Below, one piece after another: positions 28,501-39,932 of a stretch of 64,000 nt of DNA. How positions within the stretch are numbered: the stretch's first letter is position 1; every line of letters begins with the position of its first letter. The position numbers and the translations under genes were made by a program. This DNA comes from Helicoverpa zea (Eukaryota; Arthropoda; Insecta; Lepidoptera; Noctuidae): assembly GCF_022581195.2 (NCBI RefSeq), contig NC_061453.1, forward strand, positions 11,736,001 through 11,800,000. The letters run 5' to 3'. The notes under the pieces are model-generated. The model was not told the origin of the DNA. It saw only the letters and a program-made list of their open reading frames with translations, and searched no databases.

Positions 28501-28740
28501 CCGTTAGATGTAACACAATTTAAAGCTTGAAACCGTTGATTGTTAGATAATTTAAAGCTTGTTTTGGGGGTTTGTTTTTTTATGTCTTGTAATTTTAAGT
28601 CACCTTGTTTGATGCGATTAAATTATCCCAAATTTTTTAATTGTACTTTCATAAAAATATTTTTATTCTCAATCTTGTCTTCAAAAATAGACTGTTATAT
28701 CAACACAAAAAAAAATTAAAAAGTTAAACATAATCGTAGT

Positions 28741-28886
28741 CTCCGGTTCGGCTGGTGGTGTCCGGACACGGGCCGTGTGTACCGCAGTGCGGCGGGCTGC
28801 GACACGGAGCTGCGACACAGCCCTAGCGAGTCTACTGCTAGTCGCCTAATATTTACATCACTAGTAGAAGATTATGCTTGTTTTTG
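28741..28886 (+). other. GC-rich patch ending in a plus-strand splice donor
   Basis: The segment GGTGTCCGGACACGGGCCGT and its surroundings are far richer in G+C than their flanks. They are followed by TTTTTG|GTAAGT at 28887. It may be a promoter or first exon, or a repeat fragment. No ORF is seen. Confidence 0.25.
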
Positions 28887-29410
28887 GTAAGTAGCACGTG
28901 GTCATCATGAGTAAAAGTTGTATTAAAAAAGGTGGTCTACTAGTTAAAGTACGTAAGTGAGTGTGCGGTGTCCTACGGTAACTTTTGACTGAGTATTTCC
29001 TTCCTCCGGGAAGTAACTAGTTCGAGCTCAAGAATAGACTCGATGGCGAAGTACCCAAGCTAAGGATGTCTTCTGCCGTAACTATGGGACACTCAATCTA
29101 TGACTCAGTAAACGTGAATGAAAATATCTTTATGAAATCTGGCGATTGGTCTACAAAATCTAGATAATTTCTAAAACTAAAAAGATTTTATATTTTGTAC
29201 TTTATTTGTTTTCTGAAATAATCCGGATGTATCATGTGTTACTTACTATGAAACATGCGCAACTATGGGCAAAATAAATAAAATACATCAAGCTCGCCTT
29301 GTCTTAATTTAAAATCTACAACCGCCCTAAAAAATCCAAATACCATAGAATTTAGAAGACCCAAACAGCATTAAACCGAATTCAGACCTCGACACAGTTC
29401 AAATATCGCA

Positions 29411-29428
29411 AGAAAGAAAGAAAGAAAG
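29411..29428. repeat. (GAAA)n microsatellite
   Basis: About four to five GAAA units. Confidence 0.85.
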
Positions 29429-30109
29429 CGTAATAAATGTTGGCAGGACTATCTACCCACAAACAGATGATATATCGTCGCGAATCACGAAATCGGAAGG
29501 TCAAGTATAGTTGAAGAAAGAGTGGCCATCGATGTACTGTTGCTGGAAGCGGCCGCTGTTTTAAATCTGAGTAGGTAAAGACATTGATGGAAGAAGACGG
29601 GTACACTTTCGTACATTAATGGGGCAGTATTTTATAAAATTATGATATTGGTGGCAATTGATAGCTACCGTATTATCACGCAATCACTGTATTTTCTTCG
29701 GATTTTCCATAGCAGAAGTTTAAGGGACTTTTTGTTCTCCTTATAGACAGTTTGCGTGCCACAAACTCTATCGCACAAAAATAGTAGCGCCTGCATAGCA
29801 CCAAATATTAGATTAAATATTAGATTTTTGGTGGCTCTTAAATGTCCATTTTCGTTTAGATCATCAAAAGATTTTTTCAAATCACACACTACACTACTCA
29901 AGGCAGGGCGCTCCGGAGCCGCTTCCATAAACTTTATATCTGTGTAAGTTACGCGGCAATCAGACGAGTTTTCGTGGAAACAATGTTGAACTCCTTCAAT
30001 GCCAGACAGAACCGCGCAGACTTAAGTACCGATACTTTACACGACTAGGAAATTAAAGGTCAATTTGTGCTAAGTGTGACGATTCTTTATATACAAACTA
30101 ACTTCTGCA

Positions 30110-30396
30110 CCTGGTTTCACCCACGTCTCGATAGTACTACTTTCCTCACCTGGATAAAAAGTTGCCTATGTACTAGACTGTCTATTACTAAACATTTGTA
30201 TAGGTACGGTACATAGGAACGCGAAAATAACTCTGTCTTTCTAGTCATGTTTACGCCAAAACTACTGGACAATTTTAAATGTTACACAGATAATCTATTT
30301 AGAGCCTACGAAAGAACTTAAACAGAGGCTTTTTATCCAAGTGTAGGAAGTGGTTACCTCGAGATACAGATAAAACCGCGGGGAAAAGCTAGCAGT
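30110..30396 (+). mobile_element. Helitron-like fragment
   Basis: Core motifs AAAACTACTGGACAATTTTA and GATAAAACCGCGGGGAAAAG followed by CTAGC mark the 3' end near 30390. An inverted partial copy, TTTCACCCACGTCTCGATAG, lies at about 30115. Confidence 0.5.
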
Positions 30397-33300
30397 TACC
30401 TATAACAAAAAAAAATAAACAAAAACAAAACAATAGCTCATTATCTACATTAAAAGAACGAACTCAAGACATCGCCCGAAGCAATCCCTAAACGAAATCC
30501 ATAATAAACAAAACGTAAACAAATACGTTTTCATTACGCTCTTCTCAGTTTTCCGTCAGCGCTCCGCTAATTGGTGTATCAGTTTCAAACGCAACGCTGT
30601 GATTGGTCGACGTCGTTTTAATTAGCACGACTACGACGTATGGGAATAAAAAACTGTAACACGACAACGGGTAATTTTCTCTGTGTCGAAGGAAATGTTT
30701 TTTCGTTTTGTTATTGTTTGTTTATACTGTTTTTGTTACTATTATAACATTTACTGCGATAACTCAATAATGAGATATATGATATTATATTATTGTGTAT
30801 TGTTTGTAAATATCTTCACAATTAGGAGATAAGAAAAATATGTTTGTTGAACATTGTAAACCTAATAAATGGTCATCATTCTCTTAATATTTTTTTTACA
30901 TGTAACAGTAATTCAAGAAAATAATATACTTATTAGGGTTCACAAGATTTTTCAAGTCACCTTAGCTGTGTCCCGAGAAATCTACAAACCCAGGTAAAAA
31001 GTAGCCTGTCATCATCTCCGGAGTACCACCTATCTCCATGACACCTCCATCAGTTCGGCAGGAAAGCAAAGAGAAAAAAGTTTACTTTCCCTTTCATAAT
31101 ATTCCTGATTCTCACCACAGACAAAAAAATCGACCAGCAACACCAAGAAATACGGCACAACCAAGTAACCTTCTTATCATAACATCGTAGGCCATAGTAA
31201 AAAGCAGCACAAAAGTGGGTCAAATGAATAATAAAGTTTATTATCACGTAGCAATCAGCTGACGATGCGTGGGTGGTCACCAAAATAAAGCCAAAGCGTG
31301 GGCTCGGGGTTCAAGGTCTGACTTGCAAATGTATACTGAAATCACTATACATTGTAAAGTTTAAGCCTTTCTGGGAATCTCTGTTCTGGAGGTACTTAAA
31401 AAGTACTGCGATAGTACAGTAGTGTGTCTGTTCAAGGTGGGCCCAAAACAGCGAGTTATGAATGGAGTTTAAGACCTTTCTGCACCATTTAACTATAACA
31501 TTGGTCAAATTTGTTACCAACGTAAGTGTTTAATTACATTGAATATAATCAGCAGTTTTTCGATCAATTTTACAAAAATGGCTTGCCCTTTGCCACTTGT
31601 TATATATGTATTTTGTGCATCCACATTCGACAAATAAGTATTTAAAAAGTCATAGATACTAGAAGTATGACTGAAGTATTTAACTGTCTAAATATCTTAA
31701 AATAATCACAATATGTAAAAAAAGCCCGTTCTTACGTTCTTGCCAAACTTTAAATTCGTATACATTTAACAATAACAGTACTCGTTCACTCCATCAATCT
31801 TATATCTCGTAAGTTTACTTTATAATATAGTTCTTCTATTACGCTAGTGTATATCGTGCAAGTTCCTCAGCAGTCGCCCTTCAAGAAGGTCAAACACATC
31901 GACTGCTGTATAAAGGAATGGATGAATGTGGGGAAAGAGAGAATTTCTGTGAAGATAGTGGCATGTAGTATGCTGTTAGTGCAATTTTATATAAAATGTA
32001 CGTTACTTTGGTATCGATCTAGTGTGAATAGCGAGGATCTTGCATGGGAAATGCAAAAGTAGAGATATTTGAACATAGTGCAGGTGAAGAAAGTGATGTA
32101 GGAAAACGGGTACTATAATATTATTATTACACCCTGAAAAATACTTTTCATCCGGTGCGCCAAGTTACCACGGGGCGCGGGTGAAAAAACTGTCAGAAGC
32201 TAGTATACAACATTTACGAAAGATGTTTTTAATCCTACATTATTTTCCTAAGATTGCGAATACACAGGTTTTATTAGTGTTTAAACTCCTATTATTATAA
32301 CTATCTACCTTCATTACAGACCTCAAAACCCCACGAACTAGTAGCCAGCCTATCCACACAACTCGGTCTTTGCTGATAAAACAGCAAAAAGCATAAGTCA
32401 GGAGAACTAACATCGGTAATAGCGGTTGCTTGCAAATATTTGGTTGGCAGTGAAACAAATGTCACGGCGACCGGTAATGAGCCGACGTAGGGACTAAATA
32501 AATTATCATTATGATGTTTTCGTACTGTATTTCAAGGTCAAACCTTAGGCTATGGAGTTGTGAAGGAATTTTAGTGAAGGAGCGTGTGATGAGATGTAAA
32601 TGGCAGTAAATTGGGGATGAAAATGTTTAAAGTAGGTGTTTAATGTGAGTGTTAAGGTAGGACGTTAAAATGCTGTTTTCCGACGGTCATTCAAACATCT
32701 TTTAGAGTCGCTACGAGTAGTCGGAAGCCTTAAAGCCTGACCACCTACCAAGAGGTATCGAGATGCTCAAATGCGAAAATAACTCTGCCTGTCGGTAGCG
32801 CTTTCACGCTAAAACTAATGAACCAATTCAAATGTATAAGACAAAGATAGTCTAGCTACAGCCTGAGAAAGAACATAGGTTATTTTTAACAAGTGTGTGT
32901 AGTTTCCATCGGCACGGAGATGGAATTACAGGGACCATCTAATATCCTTATAATTCCCGCAGTTAAGTACTTATCACCCGCAGTGTTCAACAGCCATTAA
33001 AACAAAAGAACTACCAATCAATACAATAAACACTATTTAGCTATGAAGCCGGAAAATCCTAAACAAGAATTCCGTGCCTCATTTCGTGGCTACCAGTGTA
33101 TTTCGGTCACGTACCGGACAAGCAACCCGCGTAAGGAGTCTTAGCGCTCTGAGCCTTTTAATACAAATGGAATTTTCGAAAAAAATCTACCGTTAAAATA
33201 ACAGAAAATTCTGGAACGATTTTTATGTGGATTTTTTTGGGAAGAGCCAGACTTCATAGTTATTCTGTATGTATTTAATACTGTCTGGGTTTCTAGTTAG

Positions 33301-33448
33301 CGTACTTTTTTGCCTATTATTGGTCTAGAAAGCGTTATAAACACACGCATCCGAAGTATTACTGCTAGCATTTATGACTGGCATCCTTGCATCCATGTCT
33401 ACAAGCAACCAGTTACAAATTGAGACTACTAATAATCTTGATATAACT

Positions 33449-33700
33449 TCTTCTGTCTACCCAATCTTTCCCAATTATGTCGGGGGTCGGCTTTCAGCCT
33501 AACCGGAAGTAGCTGAGTACCAGTTATTTTACATGGAGTGACTGCCTCTCTGACTTCCTCAAAACCCAAGCAAGCCGATAAACCCTTGATAAGACTGGTT
33601 GTCACCTTGTAAGACTGGAATATCCGTAACGACTGTCAAAGAATGTTCATGTGACAGCCGGGACCCACCAGTTAAGCGTACTTTCCAAAACACGGCCGAA
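33449..33700 (-). mobile_element. SINE fragment (tail half)
   Basis: It is the reverse complement of the body and 3' end of the 41.7 kb SINE family: CCCAATTATGTCGGGGGTCG, then GGTTGTCACC and GTAACGACTGTCAAAGAATG. The tRNA head is not evident. Long open frames here (33559-33928) are read-through of this SINE, not genes. Confidence 0.8.
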
Positions 33701-35402
33701 CGTTTTGTTCTTTTTGAGCTTGAACTAACAGTGATTCTAGCTTTTATCTTAAAAACCTCTATCTCATTCTCGCGTTCCGAGGGAACTAAATCCCGAACAT
33801 GGATGAAATGTAGCCCATATGTTATTTTGATAAATGTGCAAAAAATCATAAAGATCTATCCAGTGATTTTATCATACAATTATAACAAACGTATACCGAA
33901 ATACATTCTTAAAAACTCGCATTTATAAGTGAGAATATTCCTTGGATAACTTTGCCTAGTCACCAGTAGTTTGCTAAAACCACATAATAATGTACTATCA
34001 AGCATATTGTTTGTACGTCTCAAGGCCGTATATCCCAAGAATCCGATATTTCAATAACACGGCCGCTGACAGCCTGAGTGATGGAAAGGTAACTTTACTC
34101 ATATATATTAATTTCTTTTATACCTCCCATCGAAGATTATGCCAGACTTCATTCGTATAATGGAACGTGGAACGTAATAAATTAGATTAATTTTGTTGGA
34201 AATATTAGTGTGGATAAATAGATAATTTGGGAATAAATTATTTCAATAAAAATGCATTTGATGTATGTAGATGGACCATACATCGGAATGTATGAAGTAT
34301 CGAACGAAATAAATACGAATGTATGAAGAAGAATACGAATGATTGTCTTTTGATGTTGGCCACAAATTCGGATTTGTGAAGAAATCTTGAAGTTGAGATT
34401 TTTAATGTATTATTTTACGTTCTTTTTTAACATTAAGGTACATTGTCGTATAGAGTTAATAAATCTCTCTTTATATAAATAAATCGTCTTAAAGTAAATA
34501 AATGATAAATATAATAACATTAAGAAGCATCATACTGAAAATCAACCTTGTTCCCACAAGACCCAAGATCATAATATATAGCAATCACACGACACCTGGC
34601 AACTATCATTGGTTAATAATTGGCCAATATACAGCGTGTTCCTGGTTTGTCAAACGATTGGTTACCCATCACTACAGGAACCCTTCCCCTACGACTGTAG
34701 CGGCCGTGACGATTCCAAATCAGCTGATATTCATATAATTGAGACCTTCCAGAACAATATAATTTGAAAAAAAGTTATGTGATACAGATCCATACGTAAA
34801 TCGAAGATAAGAGTGAATAAATCGCTGTATAACATTCTAAAGTATGCAATAAAAACAAATGACTGTACGCAATATAAAAACAGTCTGCGGAAACAAAGAA
34901 CTCATGGTGCGCTCACGGAACAAGGTCGAGGCTTTCAGGACAATTATGGCAAAACGACAGCGCTCGCACAAACGCCGGGCCGTGGGATAACCGCGCACTG
35001 TGACACCCAGTTCATCCCATACAACATCAGCCACCCCCCAACAAAAGTCCTTGGCTTGACCGTGAAAAATAAAATATATCAAACCCCGATGTACGAAGCA
35101 GAAACCCTATTTTTCTCGTAACAATACCACTTCCGCGAAATTAAACATCGTAGCAAAATTCGCAGGATCCCAAACGCATTGTTTTCTACGCCAGTGCTAC
35201 GCCGCTACGGGAACGTAGCCGCGTAGCGACTAATTACAATTTTTCGACGGTTGCCGCGGTTCAGCTCGGATGGGATGTCGATACGATCTCGTCGGTAATT
35301 AGTTAATATTATATAACTTTTATCTAGATTTTATCAAATCAGGTCGATGAAAAATCAGAAAAAAATGCGGAACAAATCCCTTTTTGAAAAAAAGCACCTT
35401 AC

Positions 35403-35605
35403 CTGATATAGATGTCTCGTTCCCACGGATTGAAGGTCGGAGTGTCAGTGTTTGTAGTGTAAGGGCACTGATGCACTCGCGGGCTCGTGCGGCTGCTGCG
35501 AGCGCTGGCAACTCACTGACTGGGCCCGGCCGGGAGCCCCGCCGCCCGCGCCCCGCGCCGCGCCCCCGCGCCCTAGCGGATAAACAACGTGCATTGTGGG
35601 CCCGA
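35403..35605 (-). other. Candidate non-coding first exon / CpG-rich promoter
   Basis: A very GC-rich patch stands out from AT-rich flanks. On the minus strand it contains TCAGT initiator-like sequences (35515-35519 and 35467-35471) and ends in a strong splice donor CAG|GTAAGG, with the exon edge at 35403. No ATG-led ORF of family character is seen, so it would be a 5' UTR exon of a gene whose coding exons lie further left, possibly outside this window, or of a lncRNA. This is inference. Confidence 0.4.
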
Positions 35606-36137
35606 TCTGTGGGCCTACCCTGCTTCACACACACATGCAAACTTCTCGCGGGATAACCTCCAAGTCACCTCTCCATTGCGCGCTTTGTGTACCAGAAGCT
35701 CACATTGTACCATCACAAACGCGCAACGTATGATACATACGTATCTAAGCGATGTTATCAGCTCGAAGTATAATGGTTATCAAATAAATTTTCCGCCCAG
35801 ATAGTAAGTCTAGCGTTATAGATTTTGGATTTAAGTTTCATGATTGCATAGATCGGGGACAATGATAGGTACGTACACGTTATTGGGGCTTACGTGGACA
35901 GTGGCGGGCTTTGTGTTGGGCTGGCCTGTAGGTAGCCACATATGTCTCGTATCGGTAATCAATTAAAATGCATGATAGTGCAAAAGGAATTGCTCGTACT
36001 ATAGCTAAGTTTGTAGAAAGAGGGTGTGTCTCAGCGTAGAGATACGCATTTGTACGATAAAGCCGGTACACTAGTACAAGCGAGAGCGACTACAACACTG
36101 ATATTATCGCTCAAACTATTGGATTGCTACAGAAAGT

Positions 36138-36281
36138 CTGACGATCAGTCTTACGGGTTGCCCGGGTAATTGGGTTGAGTAGGGCAAATAGACAGTCGCT
36201 CTATGTAAAACACTGGCATCTGTTTAGTATGGAAACTTACCCCCATCATAGTTGGGAAAAGGCTAGGCAGATGATGAAATA
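36138..36281 (+). mobile_element. SINE fragment (3' part)
   Basis: It contains GGGTTGCCCGGGTAATTGGG, a CAGTCGCTC segment and TAGTTGGGAAAAGGCTAGGC with a final GATGATG. Confidence 0.75.
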
Positions 36282-37284
36282 AATGCTACAACGTACTGTG
36301 ACGATGCCTTAGCTACAACCCATTGTTAGGAAAAAGCTAGCTTCCACACAAATTAAATAAATAAAATTTCTTAATTTTATTCCTTTGCCACAAAACCAAA
36401 ATTGACCTATTTTTCAAGCAGCAACCCTTTAATAAGATCAGTCCGATACAACCAAGGGCATTTTATTTTGAAAACATGGCTACGCATAAATTAGTTAAAT
36501 ATATAAAGGTAGCCTTATCTGCGGTCGATATTTATTCGGGCATTAAGGAAAGGTAAAAAAAGACAAGCGAAGGATGCTAGCACTGGACCCCGAGTTACTC
36601 TGGTTTTGGCAATACATTCATGATTTTGGGAGATTTCGGAGACAGATTTTTTCTAATTAAAACACGCCAAAGGGCAAATAAGTACGTAAATAAGTGCTTA
36701 AAATTGTATGTACTTGTTATAGCTTTAGTAGTTTATATAATAATATGGTTGGTTACTTAGTCGAAAATCCCTTGAGCTATGAAAAATATATAAAGAAAGA
36801 TATTTTTTTTAGCTACGCTTCAGAATAATTGAGTATTTTTAAACAAAAATCTTCAGCTAATCTATCACTTCAAAACATTACTTTTAGCACTAATGTCGCA
36901 AGACAAATTAAGCTTATAAAAAAACACTTTATATTCATAGCACTATTCAAAAATTATTAATAAAACACGATCGCTATATTCACACACAAAACATTCATTC
37001 CAATGCATGGAAAGCCTGCAGCACATACATACGTCACACAGTGATTTTTTTATTTACTTTGAATAAATTCCTATAACACTACGCCCACTAGCGGTCCGTA
37101 GGGAACCGACTGGTTTTTTCAAAGCTTTTTTTTTGTACTACGCTCTTTTTTGCTGGCTTTTCGTGTATAGCTGTTACCAAATGATGCTCGATTTCAAAGG
37201 GTGTATTTGCTTCACCTACATATTTTGAAGTTGTATGTACGAATTTGATTGTGTAAGAAATGTTTGGTCAACTGCCTAGGATTT

Positions 37285-37425
37285 TCCGAATTGTTTCCAA
37301 CATTATTAGGGTCGGCTTCCAGTCTTAGCAAACCAAGGAACAATTGCCTACCTGACCTCCTCAACCTAGTTACCTGGGAAACCTGATACCCCTTGCTCCC
37401 ATGGTGGTAAAGAATCATGAGAAGA
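37285..37425 (-). mobile_element. SINE fragment (3' part)
   Basis: Reverse-complement matches to the SINE tail are GGGTCGGCTTCCAGTCTTAG, TGACCTCCTCAACCTAGTTA and CTGATACCCCTTG. Confidence 0.7.
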
Positions 37426-37679
37426 TAGTCACCTATCCACGGACCTACCACACCAAGTGTTGTTTAACAATCAACCCATACGTTTTACTTACCTATGAGC
37501 TCGCCACCACTAACTAGCAAAATATGGTACAACTTAACTCCAATCATTAACTATAAACACAACCATTACTTGATTATACCCATACCAACGCTTAAATTAA
37601 AGACAAGAGGTAATATAATTCAGTCTCGTACTAGCAGCGATTCGATGCAGTCGTGTTGCTTACGCGTCTAATCTATATA

Positions 37680-37868
37680 TATAAAAACTAGCTTCCGCCA
37701 GCGGCTTCGCCCGTGTGGTGTGTTGATAAAAAGTAGCTTATGTGTTAATCCAGGGTATCGCCTATCTACATACCAAATTTCAATCAAATCGGTCCAGCCG
37801 TTTTTGCGTGATTGAATAACAAACATACATCCATACATTCTCACAAACTTTCAAATTTATAATATATA
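37680..37868 (-). mobile_element. Helitron-like copy
   Basis: It reads ACTAGCTTCCGCCAGCGGCT at the left (reverse complement of a CTAG-ending 3' terminus), then ATACCAAATTTCAATCAAAT and CAGCCGTTTTTGCGTGATTG. This is the usual lepidopteran repeat layout. Superfamily assignment is from memory. Confidence 0.6.
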
Positions 37869-37897
37869 GGAAGGATAGGATAGGATTTATAATATAA

Positions 37898-38050
37898 GTA
37901 GGATGAAACCCGCTGTCCGTTGTCACGACATAACATGAAAACGGCTTGACAGATTTAGCTGAAAATTAGAGGAGAGGTAACTTAGACCCGGAAGAGGTTT
38001 TTGTCACCATCCGGCTACGGGACGCGGGTGAAATCGCGGGCGAAAGCTAG
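37898..38050 (+). mobile_element. Helitron-like 3' fragment
   Basis: It ends GGGTGAAATCGCGGGCGAAA followed by GCTAG at 38046-38050, the family 3' terminus. It lies directly left of the GC-rich TIR element. Confidence 0.5.
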
Positions 38051-38057
38051 AGGTTAT

Positions 38058-38559
38058 GGCACATTATAGCGGCACCGCAACAGCACGGCTCCACACCAGC
38101 ATTTAAGTTGTCATTCAATTTAGAGCATTAAATCGTGTATATTATAATATATTTCGTAATGTCAATATGAAAAAGCCAACGGCGAGCAGTCAGCGTGCTT
38201 GCCGCTTCCACACAACTCGACTCGCCGCCCGCGTGCTGCAAGCGAGCGGTCCTCATGCGTACAGCGCGCCGACGGCGTGCTAATTGCGCGCCGACTCCGA
38301 GCCGGCAGCGAAACAACATCATTACGTCGTGTTCAATCATAACATCAATCATAATCGTCTTAAAATAATATTGAGTTTGCGGTGACAGCAAGCTTACACC
38401 TCGCGGCCGGCGCGCGGTCGGCGCGCCGACGGCGAGCGGACGGCGCGCCGACGGCGAGCGGACAGCGCGTGGTTGGCGCGCTGGCAGCTAGCCGTAGTCT
38501 TAATTCGAGGCTACGCCGTGCTGCAGCCGTGCTGTTGCGGTGCTGCTATAATGTGCCAC
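38058..38559. mobile_element. GC-rich terminal-inverted-repeat element (MITE-like)
   Basis: Ends at 38058-38091 and 38526-38559 are reverse complements over about 34 bp with one mismatch, beginning TGGCACATTATAGC. The interior is GC-rich and holds short tandem units built on GGCGCGCCGACGGCGAGCGG near 38417-38462. No transposase is present and I could not see a target duplication, so the superfamily is unassigned. It directly precedes the half-LINE ORF1, and may have inserted into that element's 5' region. Confidence 0.65.
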
Positions 38560-38628
38560 AAGCTTTATATTTTATAAAAGTATTAGGTATAAGCGCGGCG
38601 CGAGCCGTTGCTAGAGATTATAGTCGCC

Positions 38629-39771
38629 ATGAGTGAACAACTTGTGGCGAATGAGCTGCTGGCGTTCCTGCAGCAGAAGCTGGACGTGATGGAGGAGGTG
38701 TCCGCTGTCCAGATCTGCGCGTCGAATTTCAGCGAGGATGACGTCGCTGCTGCAAAGCAGCTGCTGTACTGGTCGCTCAACAAGAGCGACCAGATGGTGT
38801 CCCGCCGGCGTGACGGGACAAAGAAGAGTATACAAGACATCATCACGCTACTTAAAGAGACCCACCCTGACGACGTGCCGACGTTTGTGGCGAAGGACCT
38901 GAGCAAGCTCCCTCCCGTGACAATTGACCACGTCGACGTTACGTGCCTGCTGAAAGACATAGTCTTTCTTAAGGCTAGCTTAGCGGATGTGCAGAAGCAG
39001 CTGGATGCATCTCAAAATACCGTCGCCAGTTTGCGCAGCGAAGTTAACGAGTTGCGTAAATCGGTAACGGTAACTAGGTCACCTGTGGATGCATCGTGCA
39101 ACGTTAACACGCGGCGCGGAGCGTGCCTCGATGTATCGGGTGCAAGTTTCGCGTCAGCAGTTTTGTCGCCATCGCCGCTGTCACCGCCGAATGCTGAGTC
39201 GGCACAGTGCGCGCCTCGTGCGCCCCGCTGCCCCGATCCCGTCCCTGCGGCTCCTCCGCTCGCCGCCGCTCGACCGCTCGATCAGCTGCTCGTTTCTGCA
39301 GCCTCGGCGAAACCTAATGGTGTTCATCGAGAGTATGCCAGCGTCGCCGGAAGCACAATTGGTGCAAAAATGAAGCCCATGCCCGTAAAGGGACCGGATC
39401 GGGCTGATGATGATGGGTTCGTGATGGTGCAAAGGAGGAAGCGCCGTCAGCGAGCCAACAAGAACCGCTGTGGCAAGGCTCCTGTGGAGCCGAACACAAT
39501 AATCTGTGCTGCTAAGCCGAACACCCCGGTGTACATCTCCCGCCTACCCTACACCACTAAGGCGGAGGACATCGCGGAGTACGTGCGCCAGAAGCTAAGG
39601 TACGCCCCGAGAGTGCAGCTGCTGGAGTCGAGCCATAACGCCAACTTCAAGGCGTTCGTGGTGCGAGTGCCGACGTGCTTCCTGCACCTCGTGTTGGACG
39701 AGAACTTCTGGCCACAGGGCGTGGTGTTCCGTCGCTTCCGCGGGCAAGTGCCACAGAACCGCACGGAGTGA
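38629..39771 (+). CDS. Intact ORF1 (gag-like) protein of a CR1/jockey-type LINE; ORF2 absent
   Basis: This is an uninterrupted 380-codon ORF starting at an ATG with a good context (GCCATGA). The frame extends seven codons further upstream but without an ATG. Visible parts are a helical N-terminal region, a heptad-like coiled coil at about residues 108-147, and a low-complexity Ala/Pro/Ser stretch at about 165-230. A basic RRKRRQR patch lies near 275. The C-terminal part (about 295-350) looks like an RRM-type fold, starting VYISRLPYTTKAEDIAEYVR and ending in a WPQGVVFRRFRG segment. That layout is typical of LINE ORF1 RNA-binding proteins of insect CR1/jockey-like clades. GC content is far above the flanks. 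No reverse transcriptase or endonuclease follows: the stop is only about 130 bp from a LINE-like 3' tail. It could be a half-LINE that moves in trans, or a domesticated ORF1. Clade assignment is from memory. Confidence 0.72.
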   Translation: MSEQLVANELLAFLQQKLDVMEEVSAVQICASNFSEDDVAAAKQLLYWSLNKSDQMVSRRRDGTKKSIQDIITLLKETHPDDVPTFVAKDLSKLPPVTIDHVDVTCLLKDIVFLKASLADVQKQLDASQNTVASLRSEVNELRKSVTVTRSPVDASCNVNTRRGACLDVSGASFASAVLSPSPLSPPNAESAQCAPRAPRCPDPVPAAPPLAAARPLDQLLVSAASAKPNGVHREYASVAGSTIGAKMKPMPVKGPDRADDDGFVMVQRRKRRQRANKNRCGKAPVEPNTIICAAKPNTPVYISRLPYTTKAEDIAEYVRQKLRYAPRVQLLESSHNANFKAFVVRVPTCFLHLVLDENFWPQGVVFRRFRGQVPQNRTE

Positions 39772-39899
39772 CATAGTGCGTAGTGAAGTGTTACTAATAT
39801 AGATTTAAGTTTTTTATATACTAACAATGTTTGTACAATATAATATGTATGTTAGTCTTTAAGGTATTTATCTATGGGCCTGTGATGCCTGATAATAAA

Positions 39900-39932
39900 G
39901 ATGATTTGATTTGATTTGATTTGAATACGAAG
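39900..39932 (+). repeat. GATTT-unit LINE tail
   Basis: It consists of ATGATTTGATTTGATTTGAT-type units at the end of the half-LINE. Confidence 0.85.

Larger units (their letters stand above)
21504..28740. other. No confident gene
   Basis: Mostly AT-rich DNA with simple repeats (21.5, 23.5 and 24.2 kb), a Helitron-like scrap at about 23940-24035, and one unidentified open segment at 25.3 kb. Confidence 0.5.
28888..35402. other. No gene seen
   Basis: AT-rich. It carries Helitron-like scraps (30.1-30.4 and 32.78-32.95 kb) and a SINE fragment (33.45 kb). It could be intron if the 35.4 kb patch is a first exon. Confidence 0.45.
38560..39932 (+). mobile_element. Half-LINE: short 5' leader, ORF1, 3' UTR and (GATTT)n tail
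   Basis: The ORF1 at 38629-39771 is followed by a short 3' UTR (39772-39897) and a tail of about four GATTT-type units near 39900-39932. Such tails are typical of the 3' ends of several insect LINEs. ORF2 would be expected to occupy roughly 3 kb between them and is absent. The left limit is uncertain: the unit abuts the inverted-repeat element ending at 38558. I found no target duplication. Confidence 0.6.

Noticed and set aside
33559..33928. ORFs of 96 and 109 codons at 33.6-33.9 kb
   Set aside because: They largely translate an inverted SINE fragment.
34813..35121. 102-codon plus-strand ORF
   Set aside because: It has no recognisable domain and no splice or promoter context, and an antisense ORF of similar length overlaps it. 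Probably chance.
35320..35656. ORFs of 90-106 codons over the GC-rich patch
   Set aside because: They are Ala/Arg/Pro-rich shadows of CpG-rich DNA on both strands, with no conserved pattern. The patch is better explained as a promoter or untranslated exon.
38583..38960. Minus-strand ORFs over the half-LINE
   Set aside because: They are antisense shadows of the GC-rich ORF1.
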